A stretch of 64,000 nucleotides of DNA, from the NCBI GenBank assembly GCA_000421325.1, contig ATWQ01000011.1, positions 1 through 64,000 of the forward strand. The letters run 5' to 3'. Under the pieces are notes generated by a model. It did no database searches, was not told where the DNA came from, and worked only from the letters and a program-made list of their open reading frames with translations. Source of the DNA: an alpha proteobacterium SCGC AAA536-K22 (GTDB lineage: Bacteria; Pseudomonadota; Alphaproteobacteria; Puniceispirillales; Marisalimonadaceae). The translations under genes were made by a program, and so were the position numbers. Positions 26,978-36,326 of the stretch are shown here, in pieces (position 1 is the first letter of the stretch; each line of letters starts with the position of its first letter).

Positions 26978-28051
26978 TTAAATAATTCTCTTTATAAATT
27001 TATGTAAAATTCCTGCAAAAATAATCACAAGAAAGACCCTAAACATATGGTGAGGAGTTATGAAAGACATATCAGCGCCAACTGATAATGCTAAAATATT
27101 CATCTCTGATTGACCTCCTGGAGAAAATGCCAACAAAATTGATAAAGGATCATAGCCAATATTAGTTAAAAAATAATAAATTATGATTAGAGGTATTATG
27201 GCAATTAAAGTTGTTATTAACCCTGCTAATATAGGACCAGACATTTCTTTGAGAGTAATATTTTTAAACAGACATCCAAGTGCAGAACCTAATAAAATCT
27301 GAACCGAAATTACTACAATGTACATTGGCATTGCATCTACAAACTGAAAGATATGTCCAACTGCTGATAAAATCATTGGGCCAATAATTGTTGGTCCAGG
27401 TATTTTTAATTTAACTGCTAAAAACCATCCCAGTAAAGAAACCAAAATGACAACTGGTGTTTGTTCCCAATTATAAAACAAAGCTGGTTCAGGTAAATCT
27501 TCAACACCTAAATTAGGAACAAATAATAGTAATAGAGATGCTAAAAATACAACTACAACTATTCTTGTTGCATGTATTAAAACGAGTGTCCTTGGATCAG
27601 CTCCAATCTCTTGACCTAAAATAACCATCTCATTTAAACCGCCTGGAATTGAACTATAAATTGAAGTTGATCGATCCATTTTCATAATTTTTGATAAATA
27701 TAAAAAAGTTGAGAGACCCATAATTAAAACAAAACCAGGTATAAATAACAATGACACTCCGATTTCACTAAATCTGTCTAAAATCTCTGGCCCAAAGTTG
27801 GCTCCAATTGTACAACCTAAAAGTGCTCTGCAAATAGGTCTAGGCTTTTTACCAATTATTACTGGTTTACCAATTGCTGCAAAAAAGCCACAACCTATCA
27901 ATGGCCCTAACATCCAAGGTAAAGGCAACCCTAAATAATAGGCAATAAAACTACTAATTACAGCTAGTAATAAACTGAAAATGTATCTCCACTTTTGAGG
28001 CCACCAGTCAAAAAAGTCTTTAAAATATAAATTCAAATATTTAATCATCAT
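26978..28051 (-). CDS. AbrB-family integral membrane protein (second copy)
   Basis: The 357-residue protein has about ten helices and the same duplicated loops as the copy at 24.5 kb: YSSIPGGLNEMVILGQEIG near residue 133 and AFSPGGQSEMNILALSVG near residue 313. It is the last gene of the six-gene carboxylate operon, and its start overlaps the end of the PrpF gene. The two adjacent ATG codons at 28051 and 28048 cannot be told apart. It may export or sense a carboxylate intermediate. Confidence 0.83.
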   Translation of the reverse strand: MMIKYLNLYFKDFFDWWPQKWRYIFSLLLAVISSFIAYYLGLPLPWMLGPLIGCGFFAAIGKPVIIGKKPRPICRALLGCTIGANFGPEILDRFSEIGVSLLFIPGFVLIMGLSTFLYLSKIMKMDRSTSIYSSIPGGLNEMVILGQEIGADPRTLVLIHATRIVVVVFLASLLLLFVPNLGVEDLPEPALFYNWEQTPVVILVSLLGWFLAVKLKIPGPTIIGPMILSAVGHIFQFVDAMPMYIVVISVQILLGSALGCLFKNITLKEMSGPILAGLITTLIAIIPLIIIYYFLTNIGYDPLSILLAFSPGGQSEMNILALSVGADMSFITPHHMFRVFLVIIFAGILHKFIKRII

Positions 28052-29141
28052 CTATATTTTCTGGAATGTAGACATTGCCATCCATTATTTTTCTTGAAGT
28101 GCGGTATATACCACAAGATTTGATAAAATCTTTATCAAAACTACTTCCTGTAAGAGAGGTTTCAACTAAACAATCTATCAAACCTAATGGATGTTCTATT
28201 GTTATTTTATCATTCCCACTGGCTTTTATTTTGGTAATTTCTGATGCAACTGTATTTGGGATTAAGCATGCTGCCGCAATACAATTAGTACCTGTTGCAG
28301 CATGGGTCTCGTGACAGGTTTTGGGAGTAAAATACCTTGAGGTAATAGTACCCCCTTTTAGTGGTTTGGATAAGAGAGCAAACTTAGGAATTACTTTACC
28401 ACTTACATCCCCCATACCCATTTCTAAGGCGGCACTTAGTCTTACTTCTTCTATTTTTTTTAATAAGGTTTTATTTTGGTTTAGAAAGTTACTAGTTTCA
28501 TTTCCACTAATTCCAAAGTCCTTGGCATTAGCCATAACTATTGGCATTGAAACATCAAGACATGTGACTTCGATACCATCAATTATTGAAGTTGGATAAT
28601 CCGTTGGTAAAAGTTTGCCCGTCACACCTCCAACTAAGTTTTTAAACTTTAATAATATTGGAGAGCCTTCTCTAGGAACACCTGCAATTTTATAATCGCC
28701 AGAATATTTCACTTTCTTATTAGGAGTTTCAATAGTTGCTTCTATAATCGATCCAGTGTTTACTGATCTTATAACTATTGTGGTAATAGCCTCTTTAGCA
28801 TTTATTAATCCTTTTTCAATTGCAAAAGGGCCAACAGCTGAGAGCATATTACCACAAGTTGGGCTATAATCTACTCTAGCCTCATCAACTAAAACTTGAG
28901 CAAAAAAATAATCTATATCAATATTTTTCAACTCACTTTTTGAGATAATACAAACTTTACTAGTTACTGAAGTAGCTCCACCCATCCCATCTATCTGACG
29001 CGTATCAGGTGATCCCATTGCAGCAAGTAAATATTGAGTAAGTTTTTTTTCCTCCGTAGGTAAATCTCTTTTGTCGAAAAGTAATCCTTTGGATGTTCCT
29101 CCTCGCATAAAAACTGTAGGTATAGATATTTGATCAGTCAT
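28041..29141 (-). CDS. PrpF-family isomerase (methylaconitate/oxalomesaconate tautomerase type)
   Basis: The 366-residue protein of the diaminopimelate-epimerase-like PrpF family has VFMRGGTSKGLLF near residue 10, MGSPDTRQIDGMGG near residue 42 and YSPTCGNMLSAVGPFA near residue 92, which holds a family-conserved cysteine. PrpF enzymes shift double bonds in unsaturated tricarboxylates such as methylaconitate or oxalomesaconate. It sits between a LeuB-family dehydrogenase gene and an AbrB membrane gene in one operon, pointing to degradation of an unsaturated di- or tricarboxylic acid. Confidence 0.87.
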   Translation of the reverse strand: MTDQISIPTVFMRGGTSKGLLFDKRDLPTEEKKLTQYLLAAMGSPDTRQIDGMGGATSVTSKVCIISKSELKNIDIDYFFAQVLVDEARVDYSPTCGNMLSAVGPFAIEKGLINAKEAITTIVIRSVNTGSIIEATIETPNKKVKYSGDYKIAGVPREGSPILLKFKNLVGGVTGKLLPTDYPTSIIDGIEVTCLDVSMPIVMANAKDFGISGNETSNFLNQNKTLLKKIEEVRLSAALEMGMGDVSGKVIPKFALLSKPLKGGTITSRYFTPKTCHETHAATGTNCIAAACLIPNTVASEITKIKASGNDKITIEHPLGLIDCLVETSLTGSSFDKDFIKSCGIYRTSRKIMDGNVYIPENIDDD

Positions 29142-29147
29142 GATTTA

Positions 29148-30236
29148 TTAAATATAATGATTTAAAATATTAATTAGATTTTCGGTTGTTTTTTCTGTTG
29201 AAGCCGTTCCACCAAGATCTTTAGTTAAATTATTTTTGTTTTCAAAGAGTTTGGTAACAGATTTATCAATTAAACTCGATGCAAAAATTAAATCCTTTAT
29301 TTTTCTTCTTTCTCCAAGCCAATTAAGTAACATGCTAGTAGACAAAATTAGTGAGACTGGATTTGCTGTATTTTGACCCGCAATATCTGGAGCAGATCCA
29401 TGTTGAGCTTGAGCCATAGCATAATCTTCACCAGCATTAAGCGACCCTGCCAAACCTAAGGAACCTGAAAATTCAGTTGCTAAATCAGATAAAATATCTC
29501 CAAACATATTTGTGGTTACAATAATATCAAATTGACTCGGATCTCGTATAATGTGGGCAGCACAGGCATCTACAAGCATTTCTTCATAAATAATATCTTT
29601 GTATTTTTTTGACACTTGCCTGCAAGCATCTAGAAAAATACCATCCGTTAATTTCATTACATTTGCTTTATGAATTGCATGAACTACTGCTTTTTTAATC
29701 TGATTATTCTTCAACCTAGCTATTTCAAATGCGGTTTCAGCTATTCTGAGCGAGGCAGTTTTAGTAATTTTTCTTAAAGCCAATCCTATTCCAGGAGACG
29801 GGCTAAATTCACCACTTCCTTCAAACATGTTTCTATCAGCATAAAAACCTTCAGTATTTTCTCTTAAAATAATTAAATCCATATCCTTAGAAAGAGACTT
29901 AACATTTTTATAATTTTTTGCAGGTCTTATATTTGCATATAAATCTAATTCTATTCGAAGTGTTCCAGATGGGTTAATACCGCCCTCCCCCTTAGATGGA
30001 TAAGCATTGTGGTCAACTGGCCCTAAAATAATTCCATCAGCTTTTTTTGCATTTTTTAGTGCTTCGTCTGAAAAAGTTGTTCCTTTTTGTTCTAATAATT
30101 TAAAGCCAATAATTTCTTTTTTGATATCTATTTTTAACTCTAATTTCTCATTCAAAAACTCAACAATATCAAGAGTTGATTTCATTATCTCAGGACCAAT
30201 ACCATCACCATCAAAAGCTAAAATATTAATTGACAT
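29148..30236 (-). CDS. Isocitrate/isopropylmalate-family decarboxylating dehydrogenase
   Basis: The 362-residue protein has FDGDGIGPEIM at the N-terminus, the substrate-arginine region GTLRIELDLYANIRP near residue 90, RENTEGFYA near 127, and the metal-binding NMFGDILSDLATEFSGSLG near 240. These are features of the LeuB/ICDH/tartrate dehydrogenase family. As it lies in a catabolic operon with PrpF and CoA enzymes and not with leucine genes, it probably oxidises a malate- or isocitrate-like 2-hydroxyacid. Confidence 0.87.
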   Translation of the reverse strand: MSINILAFDGDGIGPEIMKSTLDIVEFLNEKLELKIDIKKEIIGFKLLEQKGTTFSDEALKNAKKADGIILGPVDHNAYPSKGEGGINPSGTLRIELDLYANIRPAKNYKNVKSLSKDMDLIILRENTEGFYADRNMFEGSGEFSPSPGIGLALRKITKTASLRIAETAFEIARLKNNQIKKAVVHAIHKANVMKLTDGIFLDACRQVSKKYKDIIYEEMLVDACAAHIIRDPSQFDIIVTTNMFGDILSDLATEFSGSLGLAGSLNAGEDYAMAQAQHGSAPDIAGQNTANPVSLILSTSMLLNWLGERRKIKDLIFASSLIDKSVTKLFENKNNLTKDLGGTASTEKTTENLINILNHYI

Positions 30237-30248
30237 AAAATGACTCTC

Positions 30249-31040
30249 TTACTCACCCTTAAATGTAACTGCTTTTTTATTTACGAACGCATCGATCCCA
30301 TTAGTGCCATCTTTAGTTTTTGCAGATTCAGCAATCATTCTTGACTCATACTCCATTTGTCCTTCAAGAGAGTCTAGAAAACTGTTGTGAACTAAATTTT
30401 TTAATTTACCAAATGCCAGAGAAGGACCAGCAGCTAATTTTTTAGCTAAATTATGTGCCTCATCTTTTAAATCTTTAAAATCAACAACTTTATTTATCAA
30501 TCCCCAATCAAGTGCTTCTTTTGCACTTAAAACTCTATTTGTTAATACTAGTTCCGTATATCTTCTTGTGCCAATAATTCTAGGAAGAAAGTATGTAGAG
30601 GATCCATCTGGGGTTAATCCTATTTTTGAATAAGCTGAAACAAAAGTCGCATTTGTTGATGCAATTGCAATATCTGCAAATCCAACAAAAGAAAAACCAG
30701 CACCAGCAGCTACACCGTTTACCGCAACAACAAGAGGAGCATTCATTCTTGAAAGTCTTGAAATAGCTCCATGAAGGATCGTTGTAACTTCCTTTAGATG
30801 ACTAGCGGTCTTATCACCATATTTATGAAAAGAATTTACATCACCACCTGCACAAAAGGCATCGTCTCCAACTCCACTCATCAAAACAGATCTAATATTA
30901 GGATTATCGTCGCATTCTAATGAAACTTGAAATAAGTCCTCTGCCATAGCTTGATTTAAAGAATTATATTGTTTTGGTCTATTCAATTCAATAAAAGCTA
31001 TTTCATTTTCAATTTTAAAATTTATTGTCTTTAAATCCAT
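30249..31040 (-). CDS. Enoyl-CoA hydratase/isomerase family protein
   Basis: The 263-residue crotonase-fold enzyme has the oxyanion-hole segments AFCAGGDVNSF near residue 61 and NGVAAGAGFSFVGFADI near residue 108, and a SKIGLTPDGSSTYFLPR stretch near 140 that carries the usual acid-residue position but with Asp-Gly. It would hydrate, or hydrolyse, an acyl-CoA formed by the CaiB-type transferase encoded upstream. It is fourth from the end of a tightly spaced operon. Confidence 0.88.
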   Translation of the reverse strand: MDLKTINFKIENEIAFIELNRPKQYNSLNQAMAEDLFQVSLECDDNPNIRSVLMSGVGDDAFCAGGDVNSFHKYGDKTASHLKEVTTILHGAISRLSRMNAPLVVAVNGVAAGAGFSFVGFADIAIASTNATFVSAYSKIGLTPDGSSTYFLPRIIGTRRYTELVLTNRVLSAKEALDWGLINKVVDFKDLKDEAHNLAKKLAAGPSLAFGKLKNLVHNSFLDSLEGQMEYESRMIAESAKTKDGTNGIDAFVNKKAVTFKGE

Positions 31041-31057
31041 TATAAATTCTCTCCTAG

Positions 31058-32215
31058 TTATTTTTTAATTGTTTTTAAAACTTCTTCGGTATGTTCACCA
31101 AGTAAAGGTGGAGACCTGTAAAGTTGAGATGGTGTTTCAGATAATTTAACTGGAAAACCTGTCATTTTTATTTTTCTACCCTCTGGACCGTTTGAGCTTA
31201 TAACCATCTCACTATCTTTTATTAATTGACTATTAAGAGCTTCTGGTAGTGAAACAATTTTGGCAGCCGGACAACCAGCATTATTTAGTTTTTTTATCCA
31301 ATAATCTGATGATTTTAATACCATTTTTTCATTTACAATTTTATTGAGACTATCTCTATTTTTCATCCTATTTGTGTTATTATTATATAAGTCATCTTCT
31401 AACAAATTTATTAAATTAATACTTTCAAGGAATATATTACAAAATTTGTCACTGGCTGGAGCCACTGCCACCTCGCCATCAGAGGTTTGAAAGATCCCAT
31501 AAGGAGCTAAGATAGGATGATTATTACCAGATTTTTTTGGGGCTTTTCCGGTCACAAAACTCTCAGATGACAAATAAGCCATCATTGATATTAGACCAGA
31601 TGTTAGAGAAGCCTCAACTTGTTGCCCTTTGCCCGTTTGAACTCTTGAATATAAAGCACTTACAATTCCAAAAGAACAGTATAATCCTGCAACTAAATCC
31701 GATATTGGCATAGCTGCTCTCATTGGACCGCTATCTTCTGTACCATTTAATGACATAAATCCGCTCAGTGCCTGAGCTATGAAGTCAAACGCCGGTCTTC
31801 CGCTCATTTCACCTATACTTCCAAATCCATTCACAGATGCGCTAATTAGTTTAGGGTTAATTAATTTCAATGTTTTATAATCAAAACCCATTTTATTAAA
31901 AACCCCTGCCTTAAAATTTTCTACTACGATGTCTGCATCACAAAGCAAAGATTTAAGTAACTCCTTATCACTTTCTTTATATAAATCTAAAATCACAGAT
32001 TTTTTATTTCTATTAAATTGTGCGAAGTAAGAACTATAACCGTTTACCATATCCCCCTGATTTCTTACGTTATCCCCTTTGGGTGGTTCAATTTTAATTA
32101 CTTCTGCTCCCATATCAGCTAAAAGCATTGTACAGAATGGACCTGAGAGCACTCTTGTTAAGTCAATGACCCTTACACCAGAAAGTGCTCCATTATTATG
32201 ATTTTCTGAAGTCAT
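31058..32215 (-). CDS. CaiB/BaiF family (family III) CoA-transferase
   Basis: The 385-residue protein has the family III signature: VLSGPFCTMLLADMGAEVIKIE (residues about 22-43), FNRNKKSVILDL near 68 and FDFIAQALSGFMSLNG near 143, with the expected catalytic aspartate region near residue 170. It activates a carboxylic acid by moving CoA from a donor. It starts directly after the HMG-CoA-lyase-like gene (no gap) and should work together with it and the hydratase. Confidence 0.9.
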   Translation of the reverse strand: MTSENHNNGALSGVRVIDLTRVLSGPFCTMLLADMGAEVIKIEPPKGDNVRNQGDMVNGYSSYFAQFNRNKKSVILDLYKESDKELLKSLLCDADIVVENFKAGVFNKMGFDYKTLKLINPKLISASVNGFGSIGEMSGRPAFDFIAQALSGFMSLNGTEDSGPMRAAMPISDLVAGLYCSFGIVSALYSRVQTGKGQQVEASLTSGLISMMAYLSSESFVTGKAPKKSGNNHPILAPYGIFQTSDGEVAVAPASDKFCNIFLESINLINLLEDDLYNNNTNRMKNRDSLNKIVNEKMVLKSSDYWIKKLNNAGCPAAKIVSLPEALNSQLIKDSEMVISSNGPEGRKIKMTGFPVKLSETPSQLYRSPPLLGEHTEEVLKTIKK

Positions 32216-33154
32216 TTAAGCTCCTACAGCAGTAGGTACTTCGTCCATAGAGTAAGATAATAATCTGTGTCCTGCTCTCATCACTTGACCTGGTAATTTA
32301 TGACCAACTAATTTTTCAACTTTTTTAGCAATTAAAATTATATGATCTAAGTCAATTCCAGTTTCTATTCCCATTTCATGAAGTAAATAAATAAGATCTT
32401 CGGAGCAAATATTACCCGTTGCATTTGGAGCAAAAGGACATCCACCCATTCCGCCAAAACAACTTTCGTAATCTGTTATTCCTTCATTCAAACCAGTCAT
32501 AACGTTTGCAAGGCCTACACCTCGTGTATTATGGAAGTGAAGAGTAATTTCTAAATCAGGAACTTTATCCCTTATTGCGTGAATAGCATCTATAACAACT
32601 GGAGGCGTTGCCATTCCAGTGGTGTCTCCTAAAGTAACACCTTTAAAACCCATTAGTTTATATTCTTTAGATATATCAGCTAGTTTCTTTGCCGAAACAT
32701 TACCTTCAAATGGGCACCCAAATGCAGTCGCAATATCTCCTTGAACAGGTATATTATTTTTTCCAGCAATGTCTGCAATTTCTCTAAATCCAGTTAAAGA
32801 ATCTTGTACACTTCTATTTACATTCTTTTTATTATGACTTTCAGAAGCGGAGAGAAAAACAACAATTTCGTCAAGTTTTGCGTCAACAGCCCTCAATGCT
32901 CCTTTAGCATTAGGAACTAATGCAGCTAAAGTAGTATTGGAATTTCTTTTAACGTTATCTAAAATTGTTGCCGCATCAGCTAATTGTGGAATTGCTTTTG
33001 GGGACACAAAAGAAGAAACTTCAATTCTTCTAAAACCTGCTTCTATCAAATGGTTTATTATATCAACTTTGTCTTCGGTTTTTAATACAGTTTTTTCAGA
33101 TTGGAAACCATCTCTTGGCCCTACCTCAGTAACCTTAACCTGTTTAACAGTCAT
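32216..33154 (-). CDS. HMG-CoA lyase family protein (possible citramalyl-CoA-type lyase)
   Basis: The 312-residue TIM-barrel protein of the HMGL-like family has TEVGPRDGFQSE near residue 9, SSFVSPKAIPQLADA near 47, LHFHNTRGVGLAN near 204, and the signature loop GGMGGCPFAPNATGN near 234, which includes the active-site cysteine. It cleaves a 3-hydroxyacyl-CoA retro-aldol style. With a CoA-transferase and hydratase in the same operon, substrates such as HMG-CoA, citramalyl-CoA or a homologue are plausible. It is the first gene of the operon and is divergent from the TRAP transporter genes. Confidence 0.88.
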   Translation of the reverse strand: MTVKQVKVTEVGPRDGFQSEKTVLKTEDKVDIINHLIEAGFRRIEVSSFVSPKAIPQLADAATILDNVKRNSNTTLAALVPNAKGALRAVDAKLDEIVVFLSASESHNKKNVNRSVQDSLTGFREIADIAGKNNIPVQGDIATAFGCPFEGNVSAKKLADISKEYKLMGFKGVTLGDTTGMATPPVVIDAIHAIRDKVPDLEITLHFHNTRGVGLANVMTGLNEGITDYESCFGGMGGCPFAPNATGNICSEDLIYLLHEMGIETGIDLDHIILIAKKVEKLVGHKLPGQVMRAGHRLLSYSMDEVPTAVGA

Positions 33155-33258
33155 AAAAAATTCCTCACTATGTATTTTAATTTAAAGATAACTAACAATA
33201 AGATTAAATTTAAAAAATACAACATTCACTTGACCTTTTTAGTAATAAGCAGTGATAC

Positions 33259-33287
33259 TTGACATTATATTATTCAACTTAATTATT
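33259..33287 (+). promoter_or_regulatory. Candidate sigma-70 promoter for the TAXI TRAP operon
   Basis: TTGACA (33259-33264) is followed after 17 bases by ATTATT (33282-33287), just before the Shine-Dalgarno GGGGG of the receptor gene. That leaves almost no leader, so an overlapping upstream pair, TTGACC at 33230 with GATACT at 33254, is the alternative. The assignment is from pattern only, in AT-rich DNA. Confidence 0.35.
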
Positions 33288-33298
33288 TGGGGGTTTTA

Positions 33299-34255
33299 AT
33301 GAAAAATATTTCAAGCGCATTATTAGTTGCTTCTTCACTAATAGTAACTGCGTCTATTGCAAACGCAGATCAATTTTTAAGAATGGTTTCTGGACCATCT
33401 GGTGGATCATGGTATCCCCTCGGTGCCAAAGTAATGCAAACAATGGAAAGCAAGATAAAGGGTGTTTCAACTTCTAACACTTCAGGTGGCGGTATTTCTA
33501 ATGTTATGTCTGTAGACGGGGGTGATGCTGAAATTGGCTGGACCTATGCGCACACAGTAGCCAATGGTTACTCTGGAAAAGGTAAATTTAAGAAAGCACA
33601 TAAAAACGTAAGATATTTTGCTACTTTATATCCTGCTGCATTCCAAGTTGCTGTTAGAGCAGATTCAAAAATTAAAAGTTTTGAAGATATGAAATCTGCA
33701 AACATCAGTCCAGGTAAACCAAAATGGACAGGAACAGCCTTTTGTGAATCTATCATAAAAGATTATGGTTACGATTTTAGTACTATTAAAAAAAATGGTG
33801 GCGTAGTTCATATGGTTAGCTATAAAGAATCTGTTGCCCTTATGAAAGATGGGCAAGCGGATGTATTTATGGCAGCCACTTCAGTTCCGCAAGCAAGTTT
33901 TATAGAGCTTGAAAATAGCCCTGGAATAAGATTCATTGGATTACCTAAAGATAGAATTGACAGAATTGTAAAGAATAATCCTGGATACATTTATGGTAAA
34001 ATTCCTGCAAGTGCATATAAGTCCCTTGATAAAGACATACCTACATTAGGGATTGTTACTTCTATGATAGTTCATAAAGATTTGTCTGATGATTTAGTCT
34101 ACAAAATGACTAAAGTTTTCTGGGATAATCATGCTGAATTTGTAAAAGTTAAAGGTGTTTGGAAAAAAGTACTAATGAAAGATGCTGTGAATGGTGCTGC
34201 AGTTCCTATTCATCCAGGTGCTGCCAAGTATTACAAAGAGCAAGGCGTAATGTAA
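33299..34255 (+). CDS. TRAP transporter TAXI-family substrate receptor
   Basis: The 318-residue periplasmic protein has a clear signal peptide (cleavage near IANA-DQF) and the TAXI hallmarks SGPSGGSWYPLGAKV near residue 30 and NTSGGGISNVMSVDGGDAEIGW near residue 58. ATG 33299 is chosen because TTGGGGG lies just before it; a TTG 12 bases upstream is less suitable. The protein captures the substrate for the fused permease encoded after it. The divergent carboxylate operon suggests an organic acid ligand, but this is inferred. Confidence 0.92.
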   Translation: MKNISSALLVASSLIVTASIANADQFLRMVSGPSGGSWYPLGAKVMQTMESKIKGVSTSNTSGGGISNVMSVDGGDAEIGWTYAHTVANGYSGKGKFKKAHKNVRYFATLYPAAFQVAVRADSKIKSFEDMKSANISPGKPKWTGTAFCESIIKDYGYDFSTIKKNGGVVHMVSYKESVALMKDGQADVFMAATSVPQASFIELENSPGIRFIGLPKDRIDRIVKNNPGYIYGKIPASAYKSLDKDIPTLGIVTSMIVHKDLSDDLVYKMTKVFWDNHAEFVKVKGVWKKVLMKDAVNGAAVPIHPGAAKYYKEQGVM

Positions 34256-34263
34256 TCAATATT

Positions 34264-34287
34264 GAAGGGCACGCATATGTGCCCTTC
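34264..34287 (+). terminator. Intercistronic hairpin between TRAP receptor and permease genes
   Basis: The perfect GC-rich 9-bp stem GAAGGGCAC/GTGCCCTTC has a 6-base loop and is followed by TTATTTACTTTTA. It probably causes partial termination so that receptor exceeds permease, as seen after the ABC binding-protein gene at 20.1 kb. Confidence 0.75.
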
Positions 34288-34310
34288 TTATTTACTTTTA
34301 TCTTAAATAC

Positions 34311-36326
34311 ATGGCTCAAAATACCAAAAAGTTAGAATATAACGAAGTTAAAGAAACTAGTTTTTTTGATGAACTTCTTGAGTGGAACAAAGATAAATCT
34401 ATTTATTATTGGATTATTATCGTTTGTTCTTGGTTATCAATTGGTTTAGCCTTTTATCACTTATTTGTTGCGGTTTATGGAACTCCTGAAGGCAGATCTT
34501 TTAGGTCTATTCATCTTTCTGCAATGATGATTTTAGCGGTTTTTATATACCCCTTATTTCGGAATAGTATAAAAGATCCAATAATATTGGAAAATGATAA
34601 AAACGGAAATCTCCTAAGATTTCTTGGATTCTCTTATGATCTATTAATTATACTTTCAATTATATTTGTTCAATTATGGACCACTTGGGACGTTGAAACA
34701 TTTATGATGAGATATGGTGACAAATATATTGGTGATATAATAGTTGGATCAATCCTTATTTTTATTGTGTTAGATGCTACCAGACGTGCAGTTGGTTGGG
34801 CTATGGTTTTTGTCGCTGGTTTTTTTATGTTGCATGCATTATACGCTCATAAGTTTTTTGGTTTTTTTTATGGCCCTCCAACAAGATTAGCTAAATATAT
34901 AGATACGTTATTTATGACCTCAGACGGAATATACGGTATTCCCTTATATGTAGCTTCCACTTACATAGTTCTATTCATAATATTTGGAGGTATTTTAATA
35001 AGATCCGGGGTTGGAAGATTTTTTGTTGATTTAGCCGTTGCACTTACTGGACATAGAACAGGAGGACCTGCAAAAGCAGCTGTTGTAGCCTCAGGAATGA
35101 CAGGAACTGTATATGGATCTGCTGTAGCGAATGTGGTAACTACTGGTTCTTTTACAATACCTCTAATGAAAAATTATGGTTATAGAGCCAAATTTGCAGC
35201 TGCAGTTGAAGCGTGCGCATCTTCTGGAGGTCAAATAACTCCTCCAATTATGGGTGCTGCTGCTTTTATAATGGCTGAATTTTTAGAAGCACCTTATTCG
35301 TATGTAATTCTTGCTGCTATCATTCCTGCTTTCCTATACTTTACCACAATTTACTTCATGGTTCATATAGAGGCTGAAAAACATGGAATAGAAAAAATTG
35401 ATAAGTCAATGCTACCTAATGTCATAGAGGTGTTAAAAGGTGGAGGACACATGTTGCTTTCACTGGTTGTATTAATAGGGCTGTTGATTTATGGGAAAAC
35501 AGCAATGACTGCTGGTTTTTGGAGTATTGTGTCTGTCATAATCCTAAGCTTTATTAAAAAAAATACTAGAATGTCAGTTGTAGATATCCTTGGAGCATTT
35601 GAAAGTGGTATCAAATCAACAGTCCCTGTTACTATAGCATGTGCTTGTGCTGGAATTATTATTGGTTCCGTATTTGTTTCAGGTCTTGGCCTAAAATTCA
35701 CACAATCAGTCATAGACTTATCTGGAGGTGTTCTATTTATTTTACTTTGCCTTACAGCTATTTCTGCAATAATTCTAGGAATGGGTATGACAACTACGGC
35801 AGTTTACATAACTGTAGCTGCATTAATTGTTCCGTCTTTAATTGAATCTGGAATTTTACCAATAGCAGCACATATGTTTGCTTTTTATTTTGGGGTCGTA
35901 TCAACTATAACTCCCCCCGTAGCATTAGCCTCATTTGCAGGGGCCGCTATTGCAAAGTCGCCACCAATGGCAACAGCAGTTGAATCCAGCAAAGTAGGGA
36001 TTGCTAAATATATCGTGCCTTTTGCTTTTGTTTATAACCCCTCCCTATTAATGGAAGGGCCAATAATTTGGAGTTTTTATAGTCTTATTACTGTTCTACT
36101 AGCTTATTGGTTGATGACGCTTGGTCTTGAAGGATGGTTTAATGGTAAACTAAACGGTTACAAAAGAACCTTCGTGTTATTAGGTTCAGTCACCTTACTA
36201 ATACCACCATTAGAAATAATTTACGGTCTAAATGGTTTTTACTATAATTTAATTGGAATTTTAGTTTTATTAATGATTTATTTTTTACAAGGAAAATTAA
36301 ATTTTAAATCAAAGGTTACGACATGA
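34311..36326 (+). CDS. TRAP transporter fused permease (4TM/12TM, TAXI type)
   Basis: The 671-residue inner-membrane protein combines the small DctQ-like part (first four helices, to about residue 175) with the large DctM-like part. Typical motifs are GRFFVDLAVALTGHRTGGPAKAAVVASGMTGTVYGSAVANV (start near residue 238) and SSGGQITPPIMGAAAFIMAEF near 304. ITPPVALASFAGAAIAKS near 533 is the second-half equivalent. It uses an ion gradient and the TAXI receptor encoded upstream. Its stop overlaps the start of a small membrane protein gene. Confidence 0.93.
   Translation: MAQNTKKLEYNEVKETSFFDELLEWNKDKSIYYWIIIVCSWLSIGLAFYHLFVAVYGTPEGRSFRSIHLSAMMILAVFIYPLFRNSIKDPIILENDKNGNLLRFLGFSYDLLIILSIIFVQLWTTWDVETFMMRYGDKYIGDIIVGSILIFIVLDATRRAVGWAMVFVAGFFMLHALYAHKFFGFFYGPPTRLAKYIDTLFMTSDGIYGIPLYVASTYIVLFIIFGGILIRSGVGRFFVDLAVALTGHRTGGPAKAAVVASGMTGTVYGSAVANVVTTGSFTIPLMKNYGYRAKFAAAVEACASSGGQITPPIMGAAAFIMAEFLEAPYSYVILAAIIPAFLYFTTIYFMVHIEAEKHGIEKIDKSMLPNVIEVLKGGGHMLLSLVVLIGLLIYGKTAMTAGFWSIVSVIILSFIKKNTRMSVVDILGAFESGIKSTVPVTIACACAGIIIGSVFVSGLGLKFTQSVIDLSGGVLFILLCLTAISAIILGMGMTTTAVYITVAALIVPSLIESGILPIAAHMFAFYFGVVSTITPPVALASFAGAAIAKSPPMATAVESSKVGIAKYIVPFAFVYNPSLLMEGPIIWSFYSLITVLLAYWLMTLGLEGWFNGKLNGYKRTFVLLGSVTLLIPPLEIIYGLNGFYYNLIGILVLLMIYFLQGKLNFKSKVTT

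Noticed and set aside
29148-30236. leuB of leucine biosynthesis
   Set aside because: No leuA, leuC or leuD neighbours; the gene lies inside a CoA-dependent catabolic operon, so only the family is assigned.
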